Below, piece after piece: positions 23,418-34,300 of a DNA stretch of 52,423 nucleotides. Made by a program: the position numbers and the translations under genes. The first letter of the stretch is position 1. Each line of letters starts with the position of its first letter. Source of the stretch: a virus; IMG/VR virus record IMGVR_UViG_3300031957_002670, positions 1 to 52,423 of that record. One strand, given 5' to 3'. Under the pieces are notes generated by a model. It had not been told where the DNA came from, did not search any database, and worked only from the letters and a program-made list of their open reading frames with translations.

Positions 23418-26400
23418 ATGCCTCTATCTCGATTAGATAACTTTCTAAAGAACGTAAAAGGAAATATTTTATATGTTGACCCTAGTAATCTAGACGCAAC
23501 AGATGGTATTGAGAACCAAGGTAACTCTTTTGCCCGACCATTCAAAACTCTACAAAGAGCATTGATTGAGGCATCTAGATTTTCTTATCAGAGAGGTCTT
23601 GATAATGATAGATTTGAGAAAACTTCAATCTATCTGTTCCCTGGTACACATTATATTGATAACAGACCGGGTTGGATTCCAACAGGGTCTAATACTTTCT
23701 TGTTGAGAAGTGGTGTTAACTCGAATGATTTTCAGTCATTCAGTAATACATCTAACTTTGATATTACCGATGGTAATAACATTCTTTATAAACTGAATAG
23801 TATTCATGGTGGAGTCATTATCCCCAGAGGTGTGTCCATTATTGGTCAGGATTTAAGAAAGACTGTTATCAGACCAATCTATGTTCCTAATCCAGAAAAT
23901 AATTTAATCGAAAGATCCGCAATCTTTAGATTGACTGGTGGATGTTACATGTTCCAGTTTACCTTGAAGGATGCTGATACCCAGAAACCCGCATATAAAG
24001 ATTACAGTCCTTCTACATTCACACCAACATTCTCTCACCATAGACTTACATCTTTCGAGTATGCAGATGGTAAGAACAATGTAAATATCAATGATGATTT
24101 CATTAACTATACTACAGATCGTACTGATCTAGAAATGTATTATGAAAAGGTTGGTATTGCATATGGTTCTGCAAGTGGAAGAGAGATTGAACCTGATTAT
24201 CCAAATGCAAACGTTGATATCCAACCCAAGATTGATGAATATCGTATTGTTGGGCCAGTATCTGGTTCAGTCGGTATCAGTAGTATCAAGGCTGGTGATG
24301 GTATTACTCCTTCTACTCAAGTCAACGTAAAACTTTCTGCTGGTATTTTTGGTCTAAACGTTGATACCAATGTTATCATCAACAATGTAAGTGATACAAG
24401 ATATAATGGTACGTATCTTGTAAACCAAGTGTTAGATACTAATGCTGACGGTGTTACAGAGTTTACATATGAACTTCCAGTACCTCCTGCTAATGCACTA
24501 CCAAATCCTCTAGGTTCTTCTGTAGAACTTTCTTCTGATACCGTAACCAGTGCATCACCATACATCTTCAACATCTCACAGAGATCTGTTTATGGTATGT
24601 GTGGCATGCATGCCGACGGTAGTAAGGCAGATGGATTTAAGTCCATGGTTGTTGCACAATTCACTGGAATTGGTCTTCAAGTTGATGATAGAGCTTTTGT
24701 AAGGTATAATACTACAAGTGGTTCATTTGATGACTCCAATGTAGTTGCTAATTTACATACAGATATTAATGCTGTATATAAACCACAATATGCAAATTAT
24801 CACATCAAGGCATCAAACAATTCTTTGATTCAGTTGGTTTCTATCTTTGCTATTGGTTATGCAGAACAATTCTTAACTGAATCTGGTGGTGACTTCTCGG
24901 TTACTAACTCCAATTCAAACTTTGGACAAACCGCACTTATTTCTAGAGGTTATAGAGATAAGGCATTTACTCAAGATGATGTTGGATATATCACACAAAT
25001 TATTCCACCACAATCACTCAAACCTGAATTTACTACAGTTGAATATCCCTCAATTGATATTACAAAAACTGTAGGTGTAGCAGATACAAGTAGAATGTAT
25101 CTCTATAACTATACCAATCAAGATGTACAACCTCCAAGTGTAGTTAACGGTTATAGATTTGGTGCAAACAATAACGAGACATTGAATGTTGTGATTCCAG
25201 TAGGAGGACAGACTGAAGTCTTTAGAGCAAGAGTCGTTATGGACGACACTGCATATGCAACAAAGAAAATAACTGGAAGAAAACTTGCAAGAGTTGGTAG
25301 AAATGTTTCTACTGGTAATAGTATTACAAACTCTACCCTAATGTTTACTGAGGATCATCAGTTCAAACAAGGTGAGACTATAAGAGCCATTTCAAATAAT
25401 GGAAGACTTCCTGATGGTCTTGATAGTAATAGAGTTTATTTTGCAATTGTTGACGGTCTACCATCAAACCAAATACAACTAGCACAGTCATTCAACGATT
25501 CTTTGACTGGTAACAAGGTTGGTATTAATAATCTTGGTGATACTATTATTGTAGAGAGTAGAGTTAATGATAAAGACCCTGGTGATGTAGGACATCCTAT
25601 TCAATATGATGTTGATGAATCTCAATGGTATGTAAATGTATCATCTGCATCAACAGAGAACAATTTGTTTTCTAAATTGAATGGTGGTGGACTTGGAAAT
25701 ATTACTTCTAGAACATATACCATTAGAAAGAAAGATTCTAGACAGTCTGATGATAGAATTGTACAGTTGAGATTTGTTATTCCTGCAAACACTGGAGTAT
25801 CTTCTGCAAGACAACCACTAGATGGTTTTATTCTTCAAGAATCAAGTGATGTTACTGGTTCAACTAATGAAGAAGTTGCATTGGAGTTTAATCCAGGTTC
25901 TGTGACAATGAGTAATGACTCTCAGATGAGAAACTTTAGTTTCATCTCGGGTGTTGATTATAAAGCAGGAATTACATACTATTCGACAGAACAACCACAT
26001 AGACTTTCTATTGGTTCTACTGTTGTTATTAATAATGTAAGAAGTACTTTGTTCCCAACGGTTGGTACAGGTAACTCTGGTTACAATGGTACATACGAAG
26101 TTACTGGTATTGCAAGTGCAAAGACATTTACTGTAAATTCCATTCCTCTTTCTGCCGGTACATTTATTAACGATACATCACAGAGAACTACTGAACTTCC
26201 AACTTTCTCTAGAAGAAACCTTGCGAAAGATTTTTATGTTTATGATGTACAAACTATCAATGAGTATATCAATGGGGAACAAGATGGTGTTTACCACCTG
26301 TCGATAATCAATTCTTCGAACGAACCAAAAGTTTTCCCATTCAACAATAATAATTATGCGTTCTCACAACCAATCACTAACTACTACCCACAGTTAGATA

Positions 26401-28307
26401 GAGATAACCCAGTCACAGATGCACCAGCATCCGCGTGTTATGCACTTTCTGATAATATTGGTTCGGTCTCAATCAATGACCCAAAAAATAGTATCACTAC
26501 TGAAACACTGGAAGACCTGTTCATTCAGGTTGGTGTTGCAATTACCGGAATTATATCGAACAATGTAGGAACTGCATATACTATCTTTACCCAATACGAC
26601 CATGGTTTGAATAGAATTACTGTTCCAACTATCAATAACCCTGGTGCAGGATATGGTGACGGTTCAAATACAATTCAATATTACTATAACGCAAAACTTC
26701 AAAACATTACAAGTGGATCGATCGGTGATTTTGGTACTGGACTAGTCACTATCGATGGAACATCTGCTGGTGAGATTATTGATATTCAGATTATGGATGG
26801 TGGTTCAGCTTTTGCTGCTGGTGATGAATTACGAGTCGTTGGTATTGCAACAACAACTGGATTCAGTGCAGCCACTGGTAGTGTAAACAAAATTTATGAT
26901 AACAGAGGAGACACTCTTTTGATATCTGGTATCGATAGTTATGATGGTAAGAAATATAATAGTTTCTATAGAATTTCTGCAATTTCAGAAACTAATGAGA
27001 TTGAAGTAACTCCAGTATTAGGTTCTCCTGGTATTAGTACGTTGGGATTAACTCCAGACCAGGTATTTGGTGGTGGTTTCACTATCATTGGACCATCTTA
27101 TGACACCGATAGTTTTGTTTATAATAAAAATGTTGGTATTGCAACGATAACAACTAAATTCAATAATAACTTTAGAGTTAATAATTCTATTATTGTGAGT
27201 GGTGCAGGACAAACATTCTATAACGGTTCGTTTGTTTGTATCGATAAGATTGGACTTACTACTGTAGTTCTTGATGTAGGTATCAATACAGTTACTCCTA
27301 CAATTGATGGAACTATCAGACTATTCCCATCCGGTTCTTCTGGAAACTTCGGCGACCTTATTTCAAGAAACGGAAGACTTTCTGGTAGAGAGAGTCAAAT
27401 CTACGCAGGTATCTCTACTACACTTTCTACAGCAGTTACTAGTAAAACAACTGATACTATTAATGTCAACAATATGACTGATTATGACTTTAGAATCGGT
27501 GATTTCCTTAGAGTTGATGATGAGTTGATGAGAATTAAAACTACAGTCAGTAGAATAGGTGGAACTACACAACTTAAAGTATTTAGAGGTGTATATGGTT
27601 CTATTGCAAACACTCATGTAAATGGTGCAGTTATTAATCGGGTTACATTCTACCCTGTTGAATTTAGAAGGAACTCAATTATTAGAGCATCTGGTCATAC
27701 CTTTGAATATATTGGTTATGGTCCTGGTAACTACTCAACCGCATTCCCAGATAAACAGACGAAGAGACTTACATTATCTCAACAAATCAATGCCCAATCT
27801 CAAACGATTTCAGGTGGTGTTGTCAACTATACCGGTATGAATGATAGAGGTGACTTCTTCATTGGTAACAAGAGAATTGCATCTAACACAGGTAGAGAAC
27901 AAGTATTTGATACTCCAGTTCAAACATATACTGGTGAAGACCCATATTCAAGTGGTATTTCTGATGATGTATCTGACTTCAACTATATTGAAGGTTCTAT
28001 CTTTAAGGTTGAAAGAAACATAATGGTTGATGGTGGTGATAAAGGTAATGTCCTTTCTCAGTTCAATGGACCTGTAGAATTTACTAAAAAGGTTATCAGT
28101 ACATCAGATGAAGGTTTTGAAACTAATAGTGTCTTTATTCAAGGTAATGCTCAAGTTTCAAGAAAGTTGACTGTTGGTATAGCTATCCCGACAGAGGCTG
28201 GTACTCCTGGTGATATTGTATTCAATGCCAATCCTACGAATAGTGGAACAGTTGGTTGGGTCTATACAACAAACAATCAGTGGAGAACCTTCGGAGTTAT
28301 TAGTTGA
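23418..28307 (+). CDS. Large virion structural protein with beta-helix region
   Basis: A 1629-aa protein. The start SRLDNFLKNVKGNILYVDPSN is followed by FARPFKTLQRALIEASRFSYQRG and YLFPGTHYIDNRPG, the layout of pectin-lyase-like right-handed beta-helices in phage adhesins and baseplate fibres. Later come many beta-sandwich-like modules with VTGIASAKTFTVNSIPLSAG and GAGYGDGSNTIQY elements, and the end (AIPTEAGTPGDIVFNANPTNSGTVGWVYTTNNQWRTFG) is a motif seen in several cyanophage structural proteins. No T4 counterpart can be named safely. It starts the late fibre block. Confidence 0.7.
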   Translation: MPLSRLDNFLKNVKGNILYVDPSNLDATDGIENQGNSFARPFKTLQRALIEASRFSYQRGLDNDRFEKTSIYLFPGTHYIDNRPGWIPTGSNTFLLRSGVNSNDFQSFSNTSNFDITDGNNILYKLNSIHGGVIIPRGVSIIGQDLRKTVIRPIYVPNPENNLIERSAIFRLTGGCYMFQFTLKDADTQKPAYKDYSPSTFTPTFSHHRLTSFEYADGKNNVNINDDFINYTTDRTDLEMYYEKVGIAYGSASGREIEPDYPNANVDIQPKIDEYRIVGPVSGSVGISSIKAGDGITPSTQVNVKLSAGIFGLNVDTNVIINNVSDTRYNGTYLVNQVLDTNADGVTEFTYELPVPPANALPNPLGSSVELSSDTVTSASPYIFNISQRSVYGMCGMHADGSKADGFKSMVVAQFTGIGLQVDDRAFVRYNTTSGSFDDSNVVANLHTDINAVYKPQYANYHIKASNNSLIQLVSIFAIGYAEQFLTESGGDFSVTNSNSNFGQTALISRGYRDKAFTQDDVGYITQIIPPQSLKPEFTTVEYPSIDITKTVGVADTSRMYLYNYTNQDVQPPSVVNGYRFGANNNETLNVVIPVGGQTEVFRARVVMDDTAYATKKITGRKLARVGRNVSTGNSITNSTLMFTEDHQFKQGETIRAISNNGRLPDGLDSNRVYFAIVDGLPSNQIQLAQSFNDSLTGNKVGINNLGDTIIVESRVNDKDPGDVGHPIQYDVDESQWYVNVSSASTENNLFSKLNGGGLGNITSRTYTIRKKDSRQSDDRIVQLRFVIPANTGVSSARQPLDGFILQESSDVTGSTNEEVALEFNPGSVTMSNDSQMRNFSFISGVDYKAGITYYSTEQPHRLSIGSTVVINNVRSTLFPTVGTGNSGYNGTYEVTGIASAKTFTVNSIPLSAGTFINDTSQRTTELPTFSRRNLAKDFYVYDVQTINEYINGEQDGVYHLSIINSSNEPKVFPFNNNNYAFSQPITNYYPQLDRDNPVTDAPASACYALSDNIGSVSINDPKNSITTETLEDLFIQVGVAITGIISNNVGTAYTIFTQYDHGLNRITVPTINNPGAGYGDGSNTIQYYYNAKLQNITSGSIGDFGTGLVTIDGTSAGEIIDIQIMDGGSAFAAGDELRVVGIATTTGFSAATGSVNKIYDNRGDTLLISGIDSYDGKKYNSFYRISAISETNEIEVTPVLGSPGISTLGLTPDQVFGGGFTIIGPSYDTDSFVYNKNVGIATITTKFNNNFRVNNSIIVSGAGQTFYNGSFVCIDKIGLTTVVLDVGINTVTPTIDGTIRLFPSGSSGNFGDLISRNGRLSGRESQIYAGISTTLSTAVTSKTTDTINVNNMTDYDFRIGDFLRVDDELMRIKTTVSRIGGTTQLKVFRGVYGSIANTHVNGAVINRVTFYPVEFRRNSIIRASGHTFEYIGYGPGNYSTAFPDKQTKRLTLSQQINAQSQTISGGVVNYTGMNDRGDFFIGNKRIASNTGREQVFDTPVQTYTGEDPYSSGISDDVSDFNYIEGSIFKVERNIMVDGGDKGNVLSQFNGPVEFTKKVISTSDEGFETNSVFIQGNAQVSRKLTVGIAIPTEAGTPGDIVFNANPTNSGTVGWVYTTNNQWRTFGVIS

Positions 28308-28313
28308 TAAATA
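28306..28313 (+). promoter_or_regulatory. T4-type late promoter for the HxH fibre gene
   Basis: GATAAATA overlaps the stop of the 1629-aa gene, 29 nt before the next ATG. Confidence 0.55.
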
Positions 28314-28342
28314 AAAATAATAATTCCTGATTAGCAAGATAA

Positions 28343-30961
28343 ATGGCAGTAGATAAGGATTTTGTCGTAAGAAATGGCATTCAAGTCAATGAAAATTTAA
28401 TCTATGCTGACGCCGATAGTGACAAAATTGGTATTGGAACTACAACACCTGATAAGAAACTTGTAATTATTGGTGATAGTGAGGTTAGTAAACGACTAGC
28501 AGTTGGTACCACCATTACTGCACAGAGACTTGTAACTACGGGTGTATCTACTTCCAATATAGGTCTTGAAGTAGGTGTTGGTGGAACCGCATTTACTAGT
28601 TCTACTCTTACCAAAAAAATTGGAATTAACTCTTCAATTCCTGCATATACTCTGGATGTTATCGGACCAGTTTCGATTGGTCAGACTGCAGAGTATGTTT
28701 ATGGTGACCTGACAGTTACTGGTAATATTAAAGCAACATCTTTGGCAGGTCAAATTTCTGCTGGTGGAACTGTTGGCTTTACAAATGTCACAGTAACCAA
28801 TACATTACTTGCAAATAGTGCAGAATTATATACTAAATTTACAGTAGAAGAATTTAATAGTGATACCTATAGATTTATAGCTGGAACTGGAGACCCGGTA
28901 GGTGTTGGTTTTACGCAAAATACCGATAACCCAGACCTTTACTTATTGAGAGGAAATAAGTATGAATTCCATGTAGATTCTGGTGGTTTCCCATTCTATA
29001 TTAAGACTACACCTACTGCAGACTTGAATAATATCTACAATAATGGTGTAGATGGTAATGGTACTCAGGTTGGTATTCTGACTATCAGAGTTCCATTCGA
29101 TGCACCGAATAGACTTTTCTACCAGGCATCTAACGTTGCTGGTATGGGTGCAACAATATATCTACAGAATAATGGTACCGATATTGATGTTGGTTTTGCA
29201 ACAGTTAGAAGAAGATTAGATAGTGATGGTTATGCAGATTTTGAGAATATCTATGTATCGGGTATCGGTACAATCAATAACATCAAGAGTAATAACTACA
29301 GTGTAAGTGCTGGTATTGTTACAGTAAGACAGGACCAAACAGCGTTCATTGGTGTTTCTACTGGTGCGGATAGAGTTAGTGTTCAGACTACAAGTAGTAG
29401 TGCTACGCATCAGGTTTCTTTTGTAAACAATGTAGGTCTGGGTTCAAACTACCCACTGCACTTAATTGACTCCGATGTTAATCAATTAACCTATGTTCCT
29501 TCTACAAATGTACTATCTTGTACTAGATTTGTAGGTAATGTATCTGGTATTGCTACTGGTGCTGATAATATCAATGTAGATAAGATAAACACCAACACTG
29601 ATTATCAGGTCATCTTCAGTGAGCAAGGTGCAACTGATTATAAGAGGATGTATATCGATACTGATAGTAGTCATCTAACATATAATCCATCTACAGAAAC
29701 TCTTACTGTTGAAAATATCATTGGTAATCTCTTTGGTATTGCAACAAATGCGAACTTTATCAATGTAGATACCAATACACAGAACACCAACCATCAAGTA
29801 TTATTCAGTGCTAATCAAGGTGGTGGATTCCAAAGACCTTATATTGATTCTCAAAGTAATGAACTGACATATAACCCATCAACAAATACATTCTCTGTTT
29901 CAAACCTTGTTGGTGATTTGGTTGGTGATGTAACTGGTAATCTGACTGGTATTGCATTGAATGCAGACTTTATCAATGTAGATGAAACGGGTTCTAATGT
30001 AGATTACCAGGTATTGTTCAGTACCAATCAAGCTGCTGGATACCAAAGACCTTTTATTGATAGTGTTTCTGGTCAATTTATCTACAACCCATCAACTAAT
30101 CGACTGACCGTAGGAAACTTTACTGGTAATGGTGCAGGTCTTACTGATCTTGCTGGTGATAAGATTACTACGGGTACGATTTCTCCTGCAAGACTACCTT
30201 CCGCAACAAACTCAATTCAAGGTGCGGTTATTGTCAATAACACTTACCCACCCACAGGTACTTCTACTGTTCAACCTCCAAGTGTTGACGCATTTAGAAG
30301 ACTATATGATGCCGTAGGAAATTTTATTCCTTCTGGCACAAAAATGTTGTTCTATCAGGCTTCTGCACCAACCGGTTGGACAAAACTAACTGGTGATGAT
30401 AACAAAACATTACGTGTTGTTTCCGGTTCTGGTGGTGGTTCTGGTGGTACCAATTCCTTTACTAGTGCATTTTCTGAGAGAAGTGTTCCCCTCACGGCAC
30501 ATAATCATACTGGTAATGTAAGTGACCAGAGTAATAATCATACTCATAGTGGAAGTACTGGAAATCAAAGTTCCAATCATACTCACGGTGGAAGTACTGG
30601 AAATGCAAGTGCCAATCATAACCACCCTATGAACAGTGGTAGTGCCAGTGGTCAGTTTGTAGAGAATGTGGGTAAACAGAGAGCTGGATATCAGGGTGGA
30701 GATAGATCAGCTGTTGATGATATTGGTGTTGGTAGAGCTAGTGTAAGGTACACACAACAAAACACTAACTCATCAGGAGCAGCCCACACTCACAGTTTTA
30801 ATACCGGAAATAATAGTAGTAATCACAGCCATAGCTTCAATACAGGTGGGGTAAGTGCTAATCACAGACACAATCTCAGTATCTCTAATGAGGGCTCTTC
30901 TTCTGCAAATATGGACTTTAGAGTCCAATATATTGATGTGATTGTTTGTAAAAAGGACTAA
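28343..30961 (+). CDS. Tail fibre / receptor-binding protein with HxH metal-binding tip
   Basis: An 872-aa fibre protein. The N-terminal 650 residues are repeated short beta modules (for example GIATGADNINVDKINTNTDYQVIFSEQ and two close variants, each followed by LTYNPST). Near residue 665 a collar-like segment MLFYQASAPTGWTKLTGDDNKTL begins, and then seven HxH motifs (HNH, HTH, HTH, HNH, HTH, HSH, HRH) spread over about 715-850, ending with DFRVQYIDVIVCKK. In T4 the gp37 tip needle holds iron ions through HxH motifs of three chains, and gp12 binds metal similarly; this is very probably the same device. The gene may correspond to the short or long fibre tip. Confidence 0.8.
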   Translation: MAVDKDFVVRNGIQVNENLIYADADSDKIGIGTTTPDKKLVIIGDSEVSKRLAVGTTITAQRLVTTGVSTSNIGLEVGVGGTAFTSSTLTKKIGINSSIPAYTLDVIGPVSIGQTAEYVYGDLTVTGNIKATSLAGQISAGGTVGFTNVTVTNTLLANSAELYTKFTVEEFNSDTYRFIAGTGDPVGVGFTQNTDNPDLYLLRGNKYEFHVDSGGFPFYIKTTPTADLNNIYNNGVDGNGTQVGILTIRVPFDAPNRLFYQASNVAGMGATIYLQNNGTDIDVGFATVRRRLDSDGYADFENIYVSGIGTINNIKSNNYSVSAGIVTVRQDQTAFIGVSTGADRVSVQTTSSSATHQVSFVNNVGLGSNYPLHLIDSDVNQLTYVPSTNVLSCTRFVGNVSGIATGADNINVDKINTNTDYQVIFSEQGATDYKRMYIDTDSSHLTYNPSTETLTVENIIGNLFGIATNANFINVDTNTQNTNHQVLFSANQGGGFQRPYIDSQSNELTYNPSTNTFSVSNLVGDLVGDVTGNLTGIALNADFINVDETGSNVDYQVLFSTNQAAGYQRPFIDSVSGQFIYNPSTNRLTVGNFTGNGAGLTDLAGDKITTGTISPARLPSATNSIQGAVIVNNTYPPTGTSTVQPPSVDAFRRLYDAVGNFIPSGTKMLFYQASAPTGWTKLTGDDNKTLRVVSGSGGGSGGTNSFTSAFSERSVPLTAHNHTGNVSDQSNNHTHSGSTGNQSSNHTHGGSTGNASANHNHPMNSGSASGQFVENVGKQRAGYQGGDRSAVDDIGVGRASVRYTQQNTNSSGAAHTHSFNTGNNSSNHSHSFNTGGVSANHRHNLSISNEGSSSANMDFRVQYIDVIVCKKD

Positions 30962-30967
30962 ATATTC

Positions 30968-31288
30968 TTATTCACCCCCTATCATAGGGGGGTTAATGGG
31001 TGTTATTTGAGCAACATTGATTCCCTGTTGAAGGGCATGAGCATAAAGTTGTTGATTTTGATGATTTGCTTCTACTACTTCATTTCTGAAACTTTCTACA
31101 GCAGCTCCAGTTTGATTTGACTTTTGTGCAATCTCTACTGCCATCATAGGCATCCAAGACATGGCACATTTCCATTCATCAATTTCTTGACCGGTATTAG
31201 GATTTGTTCCTCTTACACATGTGTACCAAGCACACTTTTCTTCAACACACTTCTTTTGGATTAACGGACAGAATTCGCCTTTTTTCAT
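30968..31288 (-). CDS. Cys-rich conserved hypothetical protein
   Basis: A 106-aa protein, lone on the minus strand. The N-terminal half has five Cys: FCPLIQKKCVEEKCAWYTC and later WKCAMSW, a spacing suggestive of a small metal-binding or disulphide domain. The second half is helical and Gln/Asn-rich. It has a perfect late promoter on its own strand, so it is probably a late or virion-associated protein. A function cannot be given. Confidence 0.7.
   Translation of the reverse strand: MKKGEFCPLIQKKCVEEKCAWYTCVRGTNPNTGQEIDEWKCAMSWMPMMAVEIAQKSNQTGAAVESFRNEVVEANHQNQQLYAHALQQGINVAQITPINPPMIGGE
30975..30991. terminator. GC-rich hairpin between convergent genes
   Basis: CCCCCTA and TAGGGGG form a 7-bp stem around a TCA loop, across the end of the minus-strand gene and 14 nt after the + strand stop. 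No clear T run follows on either strand, so it may be a weak two-way terminator. Confidence 0.4.
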
Positions 31289-31311
31289 GATATATCATCA
31301 TACCTGAAAAA

Positions 31312-31319
31312 TATTTATA
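31312..31319 (-). promoter_or_regulatory. Perfect T4 late promoter (minus strand)
   Basis: TATAAATA on the minus strand lies 23 nt before the 106-aa gene and back-to-back with the + strand site at 31329. Confidence 0.75.
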
Positions 31320-31328
31320 TGTATCGGG

Positions 31329-31336
31329 TATAAATA
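31329..31336 (+). promoter_or_regulatory. Perfect T4 late promoter (plus strand)
   Basis: TATAAATA lies 27 nt before the 1267-aa fibre gene, 9 nt from its divergent partner. Confidence 0.8.
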
Positions 31337-31363
31337 AAAACAACGGATAAAACATTATAGATA

Positions 31364-34300
31364 ATGTCTTTACTTAGGGCCGACAAGATAACCAATAGGT
31401 TCAATAACAGTGGTCCTATTATTGTAGGTCCTTCTACGGTAAGTGGAAATTTTACTGTTACTGGAATACTTACCGCACTGGGTATTGGGGTAACGAACGA
31501 TGTCCTGGTTGGTGGGGGATTAACTACAAAGTTTCTTACCGCAACCAATAGTGCATCATTATTTAATTCATCTCTTACTGGCATCACCACTGCCGGTATT
31601 ATCACTAATGCAACTTATTTTGGTGATGGAGTAAATCTAACAGGTATTGTTACAACAATTGTTGCTGGTGATGGTATTCTAATCAGTCCGGTATCTGGTC
31701 AAGGTAGAGTCACTATTTCTGCGAACGTTGTGGCGTTTGCTGAGTATGCAGCAAACGCTGGTCTTGCAACTGATGTAAAGGGTGGGGCAAGTGGTGCAGT
31801 TCTGTATCAGGCGGCTCTTAACGATACTGGATTTACTGGGGTTGGTACTTCCGAGCAAATTCTTGTATCAACCGGAACTGGAGCACCTATATGGAAAGAT
31901 CTTGGGGCAATTGATACATATACCGATAAGGCGGGTATCGCAACAAATCTGGAGGGTGGTTCTGCTGGTAGAATTCCTATTCAAAGTGCACCTGATACCA
32001 CAATATTCCTTCCCGTTGGTGTCACAGGTAATATCTTGTTGGCACAGGGAACCTCAAATCCAATCTATATTGATCCTAAGACATCATTAGATGTTCGTAG
32101 GGCACAGTTTGCAGGTATTGCTACAAACTTACAAAGTGGTTACATCTCCTCTGCAACTTCATTGGAAGTTATTGGTATTACAACACTTACTGGTGGTAAT
32201 GTAGTTGTAGATAATGACCTTCGTGTTTCTGGGGTCACAACTACAGCCAATATGGTTGTCACTGGTGTTTCTACCATTGCAACTCTGAAGGTAGGTATTG
32301 TCGCAGGTAACCTTGGTGTTACTGGTGTTACCACTACTCAATTCCTTGAAGTAGCTGGTGTTACCACTACTCAATTCCTTGAAGTAACTGGAGTATCCAC
32401 AGTTGGTTTCTTAACTGTAACTGACAGTCTGTATGTCTCTGGTATTGCATCTGTCGGTGCCGCAGTTACAATGTATGGTAACACCGGTATTGTAAGTGCT
32501 ACAGCATTCTATGGTGATGGCTCAAACCTGACTAATGTTGTTGGTCTGGTATCTGTTACCAACCAAATCTATGTTACTCCTGATGGTAATGATGAGAACG
32601 ATGGTTATCTCCTTTCTACCGCAAAGAGAACTGTTGGTTCTGCTCTTACGATTGCAGAAGCAAGTACAGTCGTTAGAATTTCTGCTGGTAATTATTCAGA
32701 AAATAACCCAATCATTCTTCCAGAACAGGTCACTCTTCTCGGTGATAGTTTGAGAGAAGTTTCAATCATTCCACAAAATCCTGATGAGGATTTGATTTAT
32801 GTTGCGAATGGTAGTTATGTTGAGAATATGTCCTTCACTGGAACATTGAATGAAGGTAAGGCAATTATCTCCTTCAATCCCAACAAACCGTCTTATGTGA
32901 CACAGGGTCCTTACATTAGAAACTGTACAAACTTCATCTCCAACAGTATTGGTATGAAGATTGATGGTAGACATGTCATTGGTGACACCAGAGCAATGAA
33001 TGTTGACTCCTATACTCAACTCAATCAGGGTGGTATTGGTGTTTCAATCTCTAATGAAGGTTATGCTCAGTTAGTTTCAATCTTTACTATCTACAATGAC
33101 CAAAGTATTGTTTGTATCAACGGTGGTCAGTGTGACCTAACAAACTCCAACTCTTCCTTTGGTAGATTGGGTCTGGTTGCAGATGGTATTGGTCCCACAA
33201 ACTTTATTGGAACTGTTACTGAATTTACATCTGCGGGTTCAAATGTATTCCCAATTGACATTGGTGTTGATAGTGTCAATGTTACAAATGCAACATACGA
33301 TAATGTAACTGGTCTGACTACAATTACAACGGCAACCAACCACGATTTCAATGTTGGTATGTCAGTCTCCATGAGAAATCTGAAGTTCTCTTGTGACTCT
33401 AAAGATGTTGTAAGAGAAGTATCAACCGCACAACAGGTTCCATTTAGTGTTTCTGCAGTAACATATACCCAATCTACGGGTATAATGACTGTTACAACTA
33501 GTGCAGCACATAACTTCAACAGAAGGTCTGCAATTGATTTAAATCAACTGGTCTTCCAGTGTAACTCTGGTGGTGGTCCTTCAACCGCATTCTTCCCACC
33601 AGCTGGTGGTGATGGCAACGGCCCTTCTACGAGTAGATTTATTGTAGAAGAAATACCCGCAAACAATCAGTTTGTTGTTGATGTAGGTATCTCTACTATT
33701 GTACACACTTATGTTAATGGTGGTACATCAACACTGAGACCTTCACAGTTTGGTATCACAACAGCATCTTATACTGCATCAACCGGTATAATGACTGTTA
33801 CCACTAATTCAGACCATAATCTGAATTATAAAACGGCAGTCAATCTTAACAACTTGGTATTCAGATGTAATTCTGGTGGTGGATTCTCTACAGCGTTCTT
33901 CCCACCTGCAGCTGGTGATGGTAATGGAGCAACTACTTCGAGATTTAGTGTTCAGGAAATTCCTGATGATAATCAGTTTGTTGTAAATGTTGGTATTTCA
34001 ACTATTGTTCACGAATATGTAGAAGGTGGAACGACTACTAATACACCTTATTATGGTATTACTACTGCAACATATAATAACATCACAGGTGTTATGACAA
34101 TTTCTACTGATGTAGAACATAATGTTGTTGCTGGTATCAGTGTTACAATGACTGATTTGGTATTCAGATGTGACTCTGGTGGTGGTCCTTCAACCGCATT
34201 CTTCCCACCTGCATCTGGTGATAATAATGGAGTACCTAATCATGTGTTTGATGTTATCAGTGTAGGGGCAACAAATATTACTGTTAATGTTGGACCTTCG

